From: Parvibaculum sp.
GTDB taxonomy: Bacteria > Pseudomonadota > Alphaproteobacteria > Parvibaculales > Parvibaculaceae
DNA: 64,000 bases
Assembly: GCA_030645235.1 (NCBI GenBank)
Contig: JAUSMV010000030.1
Coordinates: forward strand, 310,001-374,000
Direction: 5' to 3'
Both the position numbers and the translations under genes were made by a program. Within the stretch, counting starts at the first letter, position 1; the number at the start of each line of letters is the position of its first letter. Below the pieces are notes generated by a model. It had not been told where the DNA came from and searched no databases. It saw only the letters and a program-made list of their open reading frames with translations. Positions 18,075-27,904 of the stretch are shown here, one piece after another.

Positions 18075-19175
18075 TTATTCGCCTGTACGGATTGTCGTCC
18101 AGGATCGCGTCAGAATGCGGTTATAGGCCGCTTCTTTGGTCGGCACGGCAAACAGCTTATTCATCACCTCGGTTGAGGGATAGATCGCCGGATTGTCCTT
18201 CACGCCTTCATCCATGAACTCTTTGGAGGCAGGCACCGGATTGGCATAGGCCACGTAGTTGGAATTGGCCGCTGCAATTTCCGGCTTGAGGTTGAAGTTG
18301 ATCCAGGCCAGAGCGGCTTGCGGATGCGGGGCATCTTTCGGGATGACCAGATTATCGAACCAGATCATCGTGCCTTCGGTCGGGATCACATATTCGATGT
18401 TCACGCCGTTCTTGGCTTCTTCCGCACGGGCTTGCGCCTGGAAGACGTCGCCTGACCAACCCAGCGACACGCAGACATCGCCATTGGCGAGGTCATTGAT
18501 ATATTGCGATGAGTTGAAATACTTGATGTAGGGACGGATCGACATCAGCAGATCTTCGGCCTTTTTCAGGTCTTCAGGCTTTGATGAATCCGGGTCGATG
18601 CCGAGATAGTTGAGCACGATCGGCACAATGTCGGTCGGGCTGTCGAGAATGGTGATGCCGCAGCCCTTAAGCTTGGCTGCATTTTCCGGCTTGAAAATCA
18701 GGTCGAGCGAATTGACCGGCGCATTCGGCAGAGCTTTCTTCACCGCATCGACATTATAACCGATGCCGGTGGTGCCCCACATCCAGATGACAGCATGTTC
18801 GTTGCCCGGATCGGCGGCGGCCACACGCTTCATCAGATCGGGATCGAGGTTTTTGTAGTTCGGGATTTTGCTCTTATCGAGCTTCTGGTAGACGCCCGCC
18901 TTGATCTGGCGATCAAGGAACGGGAAAGCTGTCGGTACCACGATGTCATAGCCTGACGAACCGGCCATCAATTTGGCCTCCATCGTCTCGTTGCCATCAT
19001 AAACGTCGTAGCGGACCTTGATGCCTGTTTCGGCTTCAAACTTCGCGACGGTATCTTCTGCGATATAGTCTGACCAATTGTAGATGTTGAGGACTTTTTC
19101 CTCGGCATAGGCATTGGCGGAGATCATTCCGGCAACTGCCAGTGCTGCGATCCCGGTCCCGATTTTCCAACTCAT
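18075..19175 (-). CDS. potF: polyamine-type ABC transporter substrate-binding protein (PotF/PotD)
   Basis: 366 residues from the ATG placed behind GGAG. The signal peptide (MSWKIGTGIAALAVAGMISANAYA) is exported; the mature part starts EEKVLNIYNWSDYI, the PotD/PotF hallmark, with YDVYDGNETMEAKLMAG soon after. The Trp/Asp residues expected for polyamine binding are plausible (NWSDY; WSGDVF). It is the first gene of a binding protein-permease-permease operon. Putrescine or spermidine is the likely ligand; other cationic ligands are possible. An earlier Met (19199) has no good ribosome site. Confidence 0.9.
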   Translation of the reverse strand: MSWKIGTGIAALAVAGMISANAYAEEKVLNIYNWSDYIAEDTVAKFEAETGIKVRYDVYDGNETMEAKLMAGSSGYDIVVPTAFPFLDRQIKAGVYQKLDKSKIPNYKNLDPDLMKRVAAADPGNEHAVIWMWGTTGIGYNVDAVKKALPNAPVNSLDLIFKPENAAKLKGCGITILDSPTDIVPIVLNYLGIDPDSSKPEDLKKAEDLLMSIRPYIKYFNSSQYINDLANGDVCVSLGWSGDVFQAQARAEEAKNGVNIEYVIPTEGTMIWFDNLVIPKDAPHPQAALAWINFNLKPEIAAANSNYVAYANPVPASKEFMDEGVKDNPAIYPSTEVMNKLFAVPTKEAAYNRILTRSWTTIRTGE

Positions 19176-19711
19176 AAAGAAGCTCCGTTCTGATTTCATT
19201 TGCTGTGCAATGGCAGTTTCCCGCCCCAAGATTTCAGGTAGCTCAGCTCAAGAGAAACAAAATGCGGCGGCTCAACCAATCATGGCTCAACCACCCGCCC
19301 CCGGCTCTCATAATAAGTTAACTCTATATCGGCGCGACATAACACCGGAAATTGACGAGTCCGGTAAATCAATTTGCTGATTTTCGCGGGAAGAGCCTGT
19401 GAGACCGCCTGTGGAAAACCGGCATCTCAGCGAAAATATATCCGTGTGTCTCCAAATAGCGGCATGGTCGCGGAAATGCACAAAATACGGGCGTGCTCCC
19501 TTCAGCCGGTGCTCCGGTTACCGGCTTACACGGAGTATCCGGGGCGCTAACAGAACCAAATCACTATGGAAGAGCAGCACACAATGATTCTGTCACCGGG
19601 ATTCTGTCGCCGCAGCCTTTCGGGCGGAAGACGAAGCACCTACATGAAACAAACTATCAAAAGTTCCGTGCTGCCGGGATGCCGGAACGACCAAGACAGG
19701 GAAGAAGCACC
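19176..19711. other. 536-base gene-free region between divergent potF-like and NTF2-like genes
   Basis: No convincing gene is present. It should hold the promoter of the transporter operon on the minus strand and that of the NTF2-like gene on the plus strand. One visible oddity is a short tandem repeat at about 19584-19612, where GATTCTGTCACCGG is followed directly by GATTCTGTCGCCGC. GTTAAC at about 19316 is an isolated CtrA-like half site. Confidence 0.5.
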
Positions 19712-20074
19712 ATGCCGAGCCGCGAAACAGTCCAGAAATTTATCGATGTCGTCGTTTCAGGGCGGCATGATGAAGCGATTGAACTCTTCTATACCGAGGA
19801 CGCAAGCATGCAGGAGAATCTCGGAGAGCCACGCTGCGGGCGCGATGGTCTCGTCGCCCGCGAGCGCGCCACGATGGGCGCATTCAAGGAAATCCGGACG
19901 ACCTGCGTCGCACCGTTTTTCGTCGATGGTGACCATGTGGCGATCAACTGGATTTTTGAATTTGTCGAAGCAAACGGAAAGACGCGCAGCATCAACGAGG
20001 TCGCCCTGCAGGAATGGAAGGGTGACAAGGTCTGGCGCGAGCGCTTCTACTACGACCCCGCGCAAATGAAATAA
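19712..20074 (+). CDS. NTF2-like (nuclear transport factor 2 family) protein
   Basis: 120 residues from the ATG following GGGAAG. The order helix (TVQKFIDVVVSGRHDEAIELF), YTEDASMQENLG, beta strands with HVAINWIFEFVEANGKTRSINEVALQEW and final VWRERFYYDP is the usual SnoaL-like polyketide-cyclase/NTF2 pattern. The role is unknown; such proteins are isomerases, dehydratases or stress proteins. It stands apart from other operons. Confidence 0.75.
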   Translation: MPSRETVQKFIDVVVSGRHDEAIELFYTEDASMQENLGEPRCGRDGLVARERATMGAFKEIRTTCVAPFFVDGDHVAINWIFEFVEANGKTRSINEVALQEWKGDKVWRERFYYDPAQMK

Positions 20075-20138
20075 CGTCGATCGCTTTCATCTCTCCTGAC
20101 GGGACGGTGGCAGTTGATTTGTACCGACTCGCTTGAAG

Positions 20139-20155
20139 TTGAGAACAATTCTCAA
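20139..20155. promoter_or_regulatory. perfect palindrome, candidate metal- or redox-regulator operator
   Basis: TTGAGAA-CAA-TTCTCAA is a perfect 7-3-7 inverted repeat about 50 bases upstream of the flavoprotein start. Its AT-rich GAGAA/TTCTC halves resemble Fur/Irr-type boxes of proteobacteria. The regulator is inferred, not shown. Confidence 0.5.
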
Positions 20156-20202
20156 TAAACTCCCCCAATCAAAAAGCGTCAGAGCACATGGGGAGTTTGA
20201 AT

Positions 20203-20820
20203 ATGAGCGAAGTAATGCAGGATGAGGCCGCGCTGCGGACCGTTTACCCCGTGCCGTCCGGTGGTGCCGTCGATAAGCAACTATCGGCGCTTGAGCAACA
20301 CAGCCGCCGCTTCATCGAGCTTTCGCCCTTCCTGTGCATCGGCACCAGCCGCCCGGACGGCCTCGCCGATGTCTCCCCGCGCGGCGGTGAGGCGGGCTTT
20401 GTCCACGTCATCGACGACACACATCTCGCCATGCCCGACCGCCCCGGCAACAACCGGCTGGATACACTGACCAATGTCACCCATTCCGCTGCCGTAGGCC
20501 TTCTCTTCTTCATTCCGGGATTTGAAGAAATGCTGCGGGTGAACGGCGTGGCCACGCTCAGCACGGCCCCTGACCTGATGAGCCGCTTTGTCGTGGAGGG
20601 CAAGCCGCCCCGCAGCGTCATGGTCATCGAGATCAGGGAAGTCTATTTCCATTGCACAAAGGCGCTCCGCCGCTCTGAGCTTTGGAACCCCGAAAAGCAC
20701 GTCCCGCGCGAAACCATGCCGAGTTTCGGCCAGATTATGCGCGATCAGATGAAATTCCTGATGCCGGCCAAGATTGTTGATATGGCGCTCCAGAAAGACG
20801 CCAAGGACAACCTTTACTAA
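20203..20820 (+). CDS. FMN-dependent PPOX-type flavoprotein, MSMEG_1061-like
   Basis: 205 residues from the ATG behind GGGGAG; an in-frame ATG at 20188 overlaps that site. The split-barrel flavin fold is seen as FIELSPFLCIGTSRPDGLADVSPRGG and LAMPDRPGNNRLDTLTN, followed by VGLLFFIPGF, FMN-phosphate contacts of pyridoxamine-phosphate-oxidase-like proteins. The C-terminal part VYFHCTKALRRSELW is the typical second half of this subfamily. It probably acts as an FMN- or F420-type oxidoreductase or heme/iron-related enzyme; the substrate is unknown. Confidence 0.85.
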   Translation: MSEVMQDEAALRTVYPVPSGGAVDKQLSALEQHSRRFIELSPFLCIGTSRPDGLADVSPRGGEAGFVHVIDDTHLAMPDRPGNNRLDTLTNVTHSAAVGLLFFIPGFEEMLRVNGVATLSTAPDLMSRFVVEGKPPRSVMVIEIREVYFHCTKALRRSELWNPEKHVPRETMPSFGQIMRDQMKFLMPAKIVDMALQKDAKDNLY

Positions 20821-20974
20821 GCATCCGAATAACCCTTTCAATTCAGGGGATTAAGGCCTCCCCGCGAAAGCGATTCTGTGGTATTTGTCTGTTTGCTTCC
20901 GCGCAGATAGAAATACCCGCCCCGCTCTTTATATAGAGCGGTGCGCTTTGCTTCCGGTCGAAAGGATTAGTCCA

Positions 20975-22843
20975 GTGCCTCCCTATCGTTCACGTACATC
21001 GACCCATGGCCGCAACATGGCTGGTGCCCGCGGCCTCTGGCGCGCCACCGGCATGACCGACAGCGACTTCGGCAAGCCGATTATCGCCATTTCAAACTCG
21101 TTTACGCAGTTCGTGCCGGGGCACGTCCACCTGAAAGATCTGGGCCAGCTCGTCGCGCGCGAAATCGAAAAAGCAGGCGGCGTCGCCAAAGAGTTCAACA
21201 CCATCGCTGTCGATGACGGTATCGCCATGGGCCATGACGGCATGCTCTACAGCCTGCCTTCGCGCGACCTCATTGCCGACAGCGTTGAATATATGGTCAA
21301 CGCCCATTGCGCCGACGCGATCGTCTGCATCTCCAATTGCGACAAGATCACGCCCGGCATGTTGATGGCCGCCATGCGCCTCAACGTTCCGGTGGTCTTT
21401 GTCTCCGGCGGTCCGATGGAAGCCGGCAAGGTGAAATGGGAAGATCAGGACGAGCGCAAAGTCGATCTGATCGACGCGATGGTCGCCGCCGCTGACGACA
21501 AAATCTCCGACGAAGAAGTCGCCGTGGTCGAACGCTCCGCTTGCCCCACATGCGGCTCATGCTCCGGCATGTTCACAGCCAATTCCATGAACTGCCTCAC
21601 CGAAGCTTTGGGTCTGTCATTGCCCGGCAACGGCTCGACGCTCGCCACACATTCGGATCGCAAGGCGCTGTTCCTCGAAGCAGGCCGCGTCATCGTCGAA
21701 ATCACGCGCCGCTATTACGAAACGAACGACGAGAGCGTGTTGCCGCGCAATGTCGCGACTTTTGAAGCGTTTGAAAATGCCATGTCGCTCGACATTGCCA
21801 TGGGCGGTTCGACCAACACGGTGCTGCATTTGCTCGCCGCCGCGCATGAAGGCGAAATCCCCTTCACGATGAAAGACATCGACCGTTTGTCGCATCGCGT
21901 GCCGAACCTTGCCAAGGTCGCGCCCGCCGTTGCCAATGTTCATATGGAAGATGTGCATCGCGCAGGCGGCGTCTTCGCCATTCTGGGCGAGCTTGATCGC
22001 GGTGGTCTCATCCATCGCAACGTCTCGACGATCCACAGCACAACGCTCGGCGAAGCCATCGAGCATTGGGATATCGGTCGTTCAAAGAACAATCACGCGC
22101 ATGAGTTCTTCCGTGCAGCGCCGGGTGGTGTCCGCACGACAGAAGCCTTCTCGCAGTCGCGCCGCTATGCTGACTTGGATCTCGACCGTGAAGGCGGTGT
22201 CATCCGCAGCATCGAACATGCCTATTCCAAAGACGGAGGCCTCGCTGTTCTTTATGGCAACATCGCGGAAGATGGCTGCATCGTGAAGACGGCAGGCGTC
22301 GATAAGGCGAACCTCACCTTCACGGGCAAGGCGCGCGTCTATGAAAGTCAGGACAGCGCCGTCTCCGGCATTCTCACCGGCGAAGTGAAGTCCGGCGAAG
22401 TCGTCGTCATCCGCTATGAAGGACCGCGCGGCGGACCGGGTATGCAGGAAATGCTCTATCCCACGAGCTATCTGAAATCCAAGGGTCTCGGCAAAGCCTG
22501 CGCCCTCGTCACCGACGGACGTTTTTCCGGCGGCACGTCAGGTCTGTCCATCGGTCACGCGTCACCCGAAGCTGCCGAAGGCGGTGCCATCGGTCTCGTT
22601 GAAACCGGCGACACGATTGAGATTGATATTCCGAACCGCAAAATCCATCTCGCGGTCTCGGACGCCGATCTCGCGGCCCGTCGCGAAAAAGCAGAAGCCG
22701 ATGGCTGGATGCCGAAGGAAGTGCGCAAGCGCAAAGTCTCGCCCGCCCTTCAGGCTTACGCCGCCATGGCGACAAGCGCCGCCAAAGGTGCCGTCCGCGA
22801 TGTCTCGATGCTTGCGGGTCTGCACAAGCGCGGCAGCAAATAA
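20975..22843 (+). CDS. ilvD: dihydroxy-acid dehydratase
   Basis: 622 residues from a GTG eight bases after AAAGGA; the N-terminus [26 protein letters not shown] aligns with the usual IlvD start, so upstream in-frame codons were dropped. It dehydrates 2,3-dihydroxy-isovalerate and -methylvalerate in branched-chain amino-acid and CoA synthesis. Cluster and metal ligands are present: C122 and carbamylated-type K124 in [12 protein letters not shown] and C196 in [11 protein letters not shown]. The Fe-S cluster would be supplied by the suf operon 7 kb away. It appears to be a single-gene unit, closed by the hairpin at 22877. Confidence 0.97.
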   Translation: MPPYRSRTSTHGRNMAGARGLWRATGMTDSDFGKPIIAISNSFTQFVPGHVHLKDLGQLVAREIEKAGGVAKEFNTIAVDDGIAMGHDGMLYSLPSRDLIADSVEYMVNAHCADAIVCISNCDKITPGMLMAAMRLNVPVVFVSGGPMEAGKVKWEDQDERKVDLIDAMVAAADDKISDEEVAVVERSACPTCGSCSGMFTANSMNCLTEALGLSLPGNGSTLATHSDRKALFLEAGRVIVEITRRYYETNDESVLPRNVATFEAFENAMSLDIAMGGSTNTVLHLLAAAHEGEIPFTMKDIDRLSHRVPNLAKVAPAVANVHMEDVHRAGGVFAILGELDRGGLIHRNVSTIHSTTLGEAIEHWDIGRSKNNHAHEFFRAAPGGVRTTEAFSQSRRYADLDLDREGGVIRSIEHAYSKDGGLAVLYGNIAEDGCIVKTAGVDKANLTFTGKARVYESQDSAVSGILTGEVKSGEVVVIRYEGPRGGPGMQEMLYPTSYLKSKGLGKACALVTDGRFSGGTSGLSIGHASPEAAEGGAIGLVETGDTIEIDIPNRKIHLAVSDADLAARREKAEADGWMPKEVRKRKVSPALQAYAAMATSAAKGAVRDVSMLAGLHKRGSK

Positions 22844-22876
22844 TTCAATAACCTATTGAAATTAATATATTTTTTA

Positions 22877-22908
22877 GTGGCAATCACTCTCTTCAGAGTG
22901 ATTGCCAC
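22877..22908 (+). terminator. terminator-like hairpin downstream of ilvD
   Basis: A 14-base perfect stem GTGGCAATCACTCT with its complement and the tetraloop CTTC (22891-22894), followed by TTGATTTT on the plus strand and preceded by a TTTTT run. It lies between ilvD and the toxin-antitoxin pair and probably isolates the two. Confidence 0.75.
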
Positions 22909-22915
22909 TTGATTT

Positions 22916-22936
22916 TGTAGTCTCATTGTGACTACA
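22916..22936. promoter_or_regulatory. inverted repeat, probable DinJ/YafQ autoregulatory operator
   Basis: TGTAGTC-N7-GACTACA forms a perfect 7-base-arm inverted repeat 39 bases before the antitoxin ATG. Type II antitoxins of the RelB/DinJ family bind such palindromes to repress their own operon. The binding is inferred from position. Confidence 0.6.
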
Positions 22937-22975
22937 TACCTGCACCAAGTTTTATGTTGGTGATTGGTGATTGAA

Positions 22976-23236
22976 ATGCAGACAAATTATGTACGCGCCC
23001 GCCTGGACGATAAAACCAAGGCAGCGGCAACCGCCGCGCTTGATGCGATGGGCCTGTCCACGAGTGATGTGATCCGGATGCTTTTTCAGAGGATCGCTGT
23101 TGAAAAGCGAGTTCCTTTTGAAATTCGCGTTCCCAATCAGACCACCGAGATGGCTCGTGCCGAGCTTGAGGCCGGAGATGGTGTTGCCCACGCAAGCATT
23201 GATGATCTTATGGCCGACCTGAATGCGGACGACTGA
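22976..23236 (+). CDS. dinJ: RelB/DinJ family antitoxin
   Basis: 86 residues. The N-terminal half is a ribbon-helix-helix domain (YVRARLDDKTKAAATAALDAMGLSTSDVIRMLFQRIAVEKRVPFE) that binds DNA; the acidic C-terminus (RAELEAGDG...DDLMADLNADD) would wrap the toxin. Its reading frame overlaps the toxin gene by 14 bases, typical for coupled synthesis. It neutralises the YafQ-like toxin. Confidence 0.9.
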   Translation: MQTNYVRARLDDKTKAAATAALDAMGLSTSDVIRMLFQRIAVEKRVPFEIRVPNQTTEMARAELEAGDGVAHASIDDLMADLNADD

Positions 23237-23501
23237 GCACGCCACGCAATTCAAACGCGACTACAAGCGAGAATTAAAAGGTCAGCACGGCAAGACTTTA
23301 GCGGACAGCTTGAAGCCGGTTCTTTTAGCATTGGTCAATGATCAGGCTTTGGATGCCGTCTATAAGGATCATGGTTTGACTGGTGGCTGGAAAGGTTACC
23401 GAGATTGCCATATCAAAAATGATCTCGTCCTCATCTACAATATTGAGCAAGAAGGCGTACTGAAACTCGTGCGCTTGGGCTCTCATTCGGAATTGTTTTA
23501 G
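23223..23501 (+). CDS. yafQ: YafQ-like ribosome-dependent mRNA endonuclease toxin
   Basis: 92 residues, the usual size. The RelE-fold signature is complete: FKRDYKRE near the start, KDHGLTGGWKGYRDCHIKNDLVLIYNI in the middle and LVRLGSHSELF at the end, which give the His/His/Asp/Arg/His/Phe set used by YafQ for cleavage of mRNA in the ribosomal A site. All catalytic residues look intact, so the module is probably active. Confidence 0.92.
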   Translation: MRTTEHATQFKRDYKRELKGQHGKTLADSLKPVLLALVNDQALDAVYKDHGLTGGWKGYRDCHIKNDLVLIYNIEQEGVLKLVRLGSHSELF

Positions 23502-23569
23502 TTGCTCGCTTGAAAGCCGATGGCAGCGGCGACAATTCGTGTACAGATGGAAAATAATCCAAAAAGAAA

Positions 23570-23598
23570 CGGCGGTCCGAAATCCCCTCAGACCGCCG
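23570..23598 (-). terminator. intrinsic terminator of the Gln-rich protein gene
   Basis: CGGCGGTC (23570-23577) pairs with GACCGCCG (23591-23598) around a 13-base loop; on the minus strand it is followed by TTTCTTTTTGG and more T-rich sequence. It lies about 70 bases after the stop of the minus-strand gene. Confidence 0.75.
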
Positions 23599-23669
23599 CT
23601 CCACGCTCACTCCTCATCGACACCGCATCTGGCCGACACGGCGGAGCGTGCCCTCAGATCATCAGGCGA

Positions 23670-25085
23670 CTAATTCATCGCCCGCCATGCACCGTCCGGC
23701 TGACGGCAAGCCGTGCCATAAGCCTGTTCTTCGCGGCCATCGATATAGACGTAGGTCTGGTACTCACGGCAATAGAGCCCTGAGCTTGCCTGATAGGTCC
23801 GCATTGGCGTCACCTGATACTGGCCGCCATCGCTTTCCCAATAGACCGGCTGATTGGACGGGGCATATTCAAGCACCTGTCCGTAGCAGGCCTGATCGCT
23901 GAGATCGACCGCGCGACCCAATGTGCCGCCGAGCAACGCACCGATGATCGCGCCACCGACTGTTGCGCCGTCACCGCCATGATGTGAGCCGATCAAACCA
24001 CCGGCAACACCACCGAGAATGGCGCCCACGACATCGCGGTTGCATCCGATCGGTCCGTAATAGTTGCTGCCATAGCTGCTATAGCCATAGGCCGGAACCA
24101 CATAGGTCGGACGGTAGATCGACACATAGGTCACGCGGTTATAGTCAAACCAAGGACGTGAGCGACGGTCATAGGCCCAGCTATAGCGCGGCTTGGAAAT
24201 GTAGTAGCGCGAACGCCAGTGATCCCAGTCACGACCGCGCGAAACGTGGCGCGCCTGCTGATGACGGTCACCGCCTCTGTCATTGTCCCAACTGCGATTG
24301 ACGTGACGGTTGTCATTGCGACCATCGTTGCGATCCCAGTTGCGATTATTGTCACGGTTTCCATCACCGCGACGCTGATCGTACTGGCGCTGATCGGCCT
24401 GCTGACGCTGCTGCTGGCCTTGCTGGCGGTTGCGGTCACGATCGCCCTGCTGCCAGTTGCCGCGTTCGCGCTGCGCCTGCTGACGCTGATCCTGCTGTTG
24501 ACGCTGCGCGCGCTGACCCTGTTCCTGTTGGCGCTGCTGCTGTTGACCCCATTGCGGGTTCTGACGCTGCTCACGCTGACGTTGGCCCTGCTCCTGCTGA
24601 CGCTGGGCGCGCTGGCGCTGGCCTTGCTCCTGCTGCGCCTGCTGACGCTGTTGCCAGCGATTATCATTCTGAGGCTGCGCCTGACGCTCCTGCCTCTGCT
24701 GGCGCTGCTGCTGTTGTTGCGGTTGGGCCTGTCGTTGCTCCTGCCGCTGTTGACGTTGCTGCTGATAATCAGGCTGGGCCTGACGCTCCTGGCGCGGCTG
24801 CTGGTATTGGGGCTGTGGCTGTTGAGCCTGGCGTTGTTCCTGACGCTGTTGCTGCCGTTCCTGACGCTGCTCTTGGCGTTGTTCGCCGCCGCCGCCGTTC
24901 ATAGCGCGTCGTCCGCCGCCGCCTTGATTATTCTGTTCGCCTTGGTTCGCTTGCTGATCTCCGCCACCGCGCCAACCCGCTATGGCTGTTGTGGACATAA
25001 GTCCTGCCGACCCCAAAACGAGAGCGGCGGCCAGTCCGACGCGCTGAATAGTACTGAAAGAGGGAATGGTGCTGAAGGTCTTCAC
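23670..25085 (-). CDS. exported Gln/Arg-rich low-complexity protein with glycine-zipper domain
   Basis: 471 residues from a GTG well placed after CAGGAGCG. A signal peptide (VGLAAALVLGSAGLMSTTAIA) is followed by about 240 residues of low-complexity sequence dominated by Gln, Arg and Glu in QRQEQRQ-type repeats, then an Asn/Asp/Arg-rich stretch, a Tyr-rich linker (RPTYVVPAYGYSSYGSNYYGP) and a glycine zipper (GAILGGVAGGLIGS...GGAIIGALLGGTLG) as in 17-kDa surface-antigen-like proteins. The C-terminal 80 residues form a small domain with conserved Cys and Tyr. It is probably an outer-membrane or cell-surface protein; function is unknown. Confidence 0.8.
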   Translation of the reverse strand: MKTFSTIPSFSTIQRVGLAAALVLGSAGLMSTTAIAGWRGGGDQQANQGEQNNQGGGGRRAMNGGGGEQRQEQRQERQQQRQEQRQAQQPQPQYQQPRQERQAQPDYQQQRQQRQEQRQAQPQQQQQRQQRQERQAQPQNDNRWQQRQQAQQEQGQRQRAQRQQEQGQRQREQRQNPQWGQQQQRQQEQGQRAQRQQQDQRQQAQRERGNWQQGDRDRNRQQGQQQRQQADQRQYDQRRGDGNRDNNRNWDRNDGRNDNRHVNRSWDNDRGGDRHQQARHVSRGRDWDHWRSRYYISKPRYSWAYDRRSRPWFDYNRVTYVSIYRPTYVVPAYGYSSYGSNYYGPIGCNRDVVGAILGGVAGGLIGSHHGGDGATVGGAIIGALLGGTLGRAVDLSDQACYGQVLEYAPSNQPVYWESDGGQYQVTPMRTYQASSGLYCREYQTYVYIDGREEQAYGTACRQPDGAWRAMN

Positions 25086-25277
25086 GATTGGTCGCTCCTG
25101 TTTGACCCCGGACGTGATACCCCAAATCAAAATCCGGTAGATGGACACAATCTGCCTGCGAGCCTGAACGCAGGATGAACCGAATACGGGTGAAATAGTC
25201 TGTTATCGCGGATGTCTCATAATCTACAGATGCCTGTGCTAGCCTTGCTTGAGCCCCCAGCGTGTGAGTCGGATTTC

Positions 25278-26084
25278 ATGACCTTTTTTGTACTGTTTCA
25301 GGCGATCTTTCTCGGCATCGTTGAAGGCGTCACAGAGTTTCTACCGGTCTCCTCCACCGGACATCTCATCATCGCGGGCAAGCTGATCGGCTTTGAGGGC
25401 ACGAAGGCCAATGTCTTTGAAGTTGTGATCCAGCTCGGTGCCATTATGGCCGTCTGCGTGCTTTATGCGCGCAAGCTCGCGGGCGTCGCCTTCGGCCTCC
25501 CCAGCGACCCGGCGGCGCGGCGCTTTGCGATTGTCGTTGTCATCGCGTTTCTGCCGGCGGCATTGCTCGGCTTTTTCCTTCATGACTACATCAAAAATGT
25601 TCTGTTCTCGCCGATGGTCGTCTGCGCCTCGCTCGTCATCGGCGGCGTCGCCATTTTGCTGATTGAGCGCTGGAAGCCGGAAACCAAAATTGTCGAAGTT
25701 GAAAACCTCACGCCGCTGACCGCTCTCAAAATCGGTCTGTTCCAATGCATCTCCATGATCCCGGGCGTGTCGCGCTCCGGCGCGACCATCCTCGGCGCGC
25801 TGATGCTCGGTGTTGAGCGCAAAACGGCGGCTGAATTTTCATTCTTTCTGGCGATCCCGACCATGCTCGGCGCGAGCACTCTTGATCTCTGGAAGGCACG
25901 CAGCGACCTCAGTTTTGATGACAGCGCCATTATCGCAATTGGCTTCACGGCGGCGTTTTTATCGGCTCTGCTGGTCGTCCGCTGGCTCGTCAATTTCGTC
26001 AGCCATCACGGCTTTACCGTTTTCGGCTGGTACCGGATCATTTTTGGCACATTGCTCGCGGTCTATTTCATTAATTTTCCCTGA
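25278..26084 (+). CDS. uppP: undecaprenyl-diphosphate phosphatase
   Basis: 268 residues, polytopic membrane protein. Both family signatures are present: EGVTEFLPVSSTGHLI at residues 14-30 and PGVSRSGATILGAL in the second half, which form the active site for removing a phosphate from undecaprenyl diphosphate. It recycles the lipid carrier for peptidoglycan and other surface polymers and gives bacitracin tolerance. The ATG at 25278 fits the normal MTFFxxFQAIFLG start. Confidence 0.96.
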   Translation: MTFFVLFQAIFLGIVEGVTEFLPVSSTGHLIIAGKLIGFEGTKANVFEVVIQLGAIMAVCVLYARKLAGVAFGLPSDPAARRFAIVVVIAFLPAALLGFFLHDYIKNVLFSPMVVCASLVIGGVAILLIERWKPETKIVEVENLTPLTALKIGLFQCISMIPGVSRSGATILGALMLGVERKTAAEFSFFLAIPTMLGASTLDLWKARSDLSFDDSAIIAIGFTAAFLSALLVVRWLVNFVSHHGFTVFGWYRIIFGTLLAVYFINFP

Positions 26085-26109
26085 TTTTCGCCGCAGGTCT
26101 TACCCAAAG

Positions 26110-26124
26110 GTAAATCACGCTTAA
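26110..26124 (+). promoter_or_regulatory. candidate CtrA box upstream of histidine kinase gene
   Basis: GTAA-N7-TTAA followed by C matches the CtrA consensus TTAA-N7-TTAAC at seven of eight core positions and lies 88 bases before the kinase start. CtrA control of this gene is inferred. Confidence 0.4.
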
Positions 26125-26211
26125 CCTCGTGTTAGACGTTTCTGCTTTATCAATAGAGACGGATGAGAGGGGGTCTCGTCCGGAGAATGATAGACGGAAG
26201 CAGTCACCTTA

Positions 26212-27702
<1,491 letters not shown>

Positions 27703-27762
27703 TATCCCCGCCTGCGGATTATTTTGCGGGATAATGCCGATAAGCTGCGGAAAAGTGAAAAT

Positions 27763-27862
27763 CTATCCCCGACTGGGAATAGGCGTTCGCGCGCCGACGC
27801 GAGACCCTCGACGAACAAGGCTACGATCTCTGCATGGAAACACTCGATCTCTTGCAAGAAAT
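27763..27862 (+). repeat. 100-base intergenic element, copy A (possible small RNA)
   Basis: It starts with CTATCCCCG, has 31 variable bases and then a 60-base core (27803-27862) that matches the core of copy B at 48668-48727 in 53 of 60 positions by my count, with no gap. Most core differences fall in one 7-base block. The segment GAAACACT (27837-27844) can pair with AGTGaTTTC (27866-27874). It lies between the convergent kinase and sufA genes. Confidence 0.6.
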
Positions 27863-27904
27863 ACAAGTGATTTCGTGCGAACCGTTCTTAATAATCGGGT
27901 AAAA

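Noticed and set aside
22861-22936. Closely spaced inverted repeats taken as a CRISPR or attachment site
   Set aside because: There is only one copy of each, with no repeat-spacer periodicity, integrase or duplicated target; they fit a terminator plus an antitoxin operator.
24219-25178. 319-residue Leu-rich open frame on the plus strand, looking like a membrane protein
   Set aside because: It is the antisense of the Gln-rich codons (CAG read as CTG) of the real minus-strand gene, which has a signal peptide, glycine zipper and terminator.
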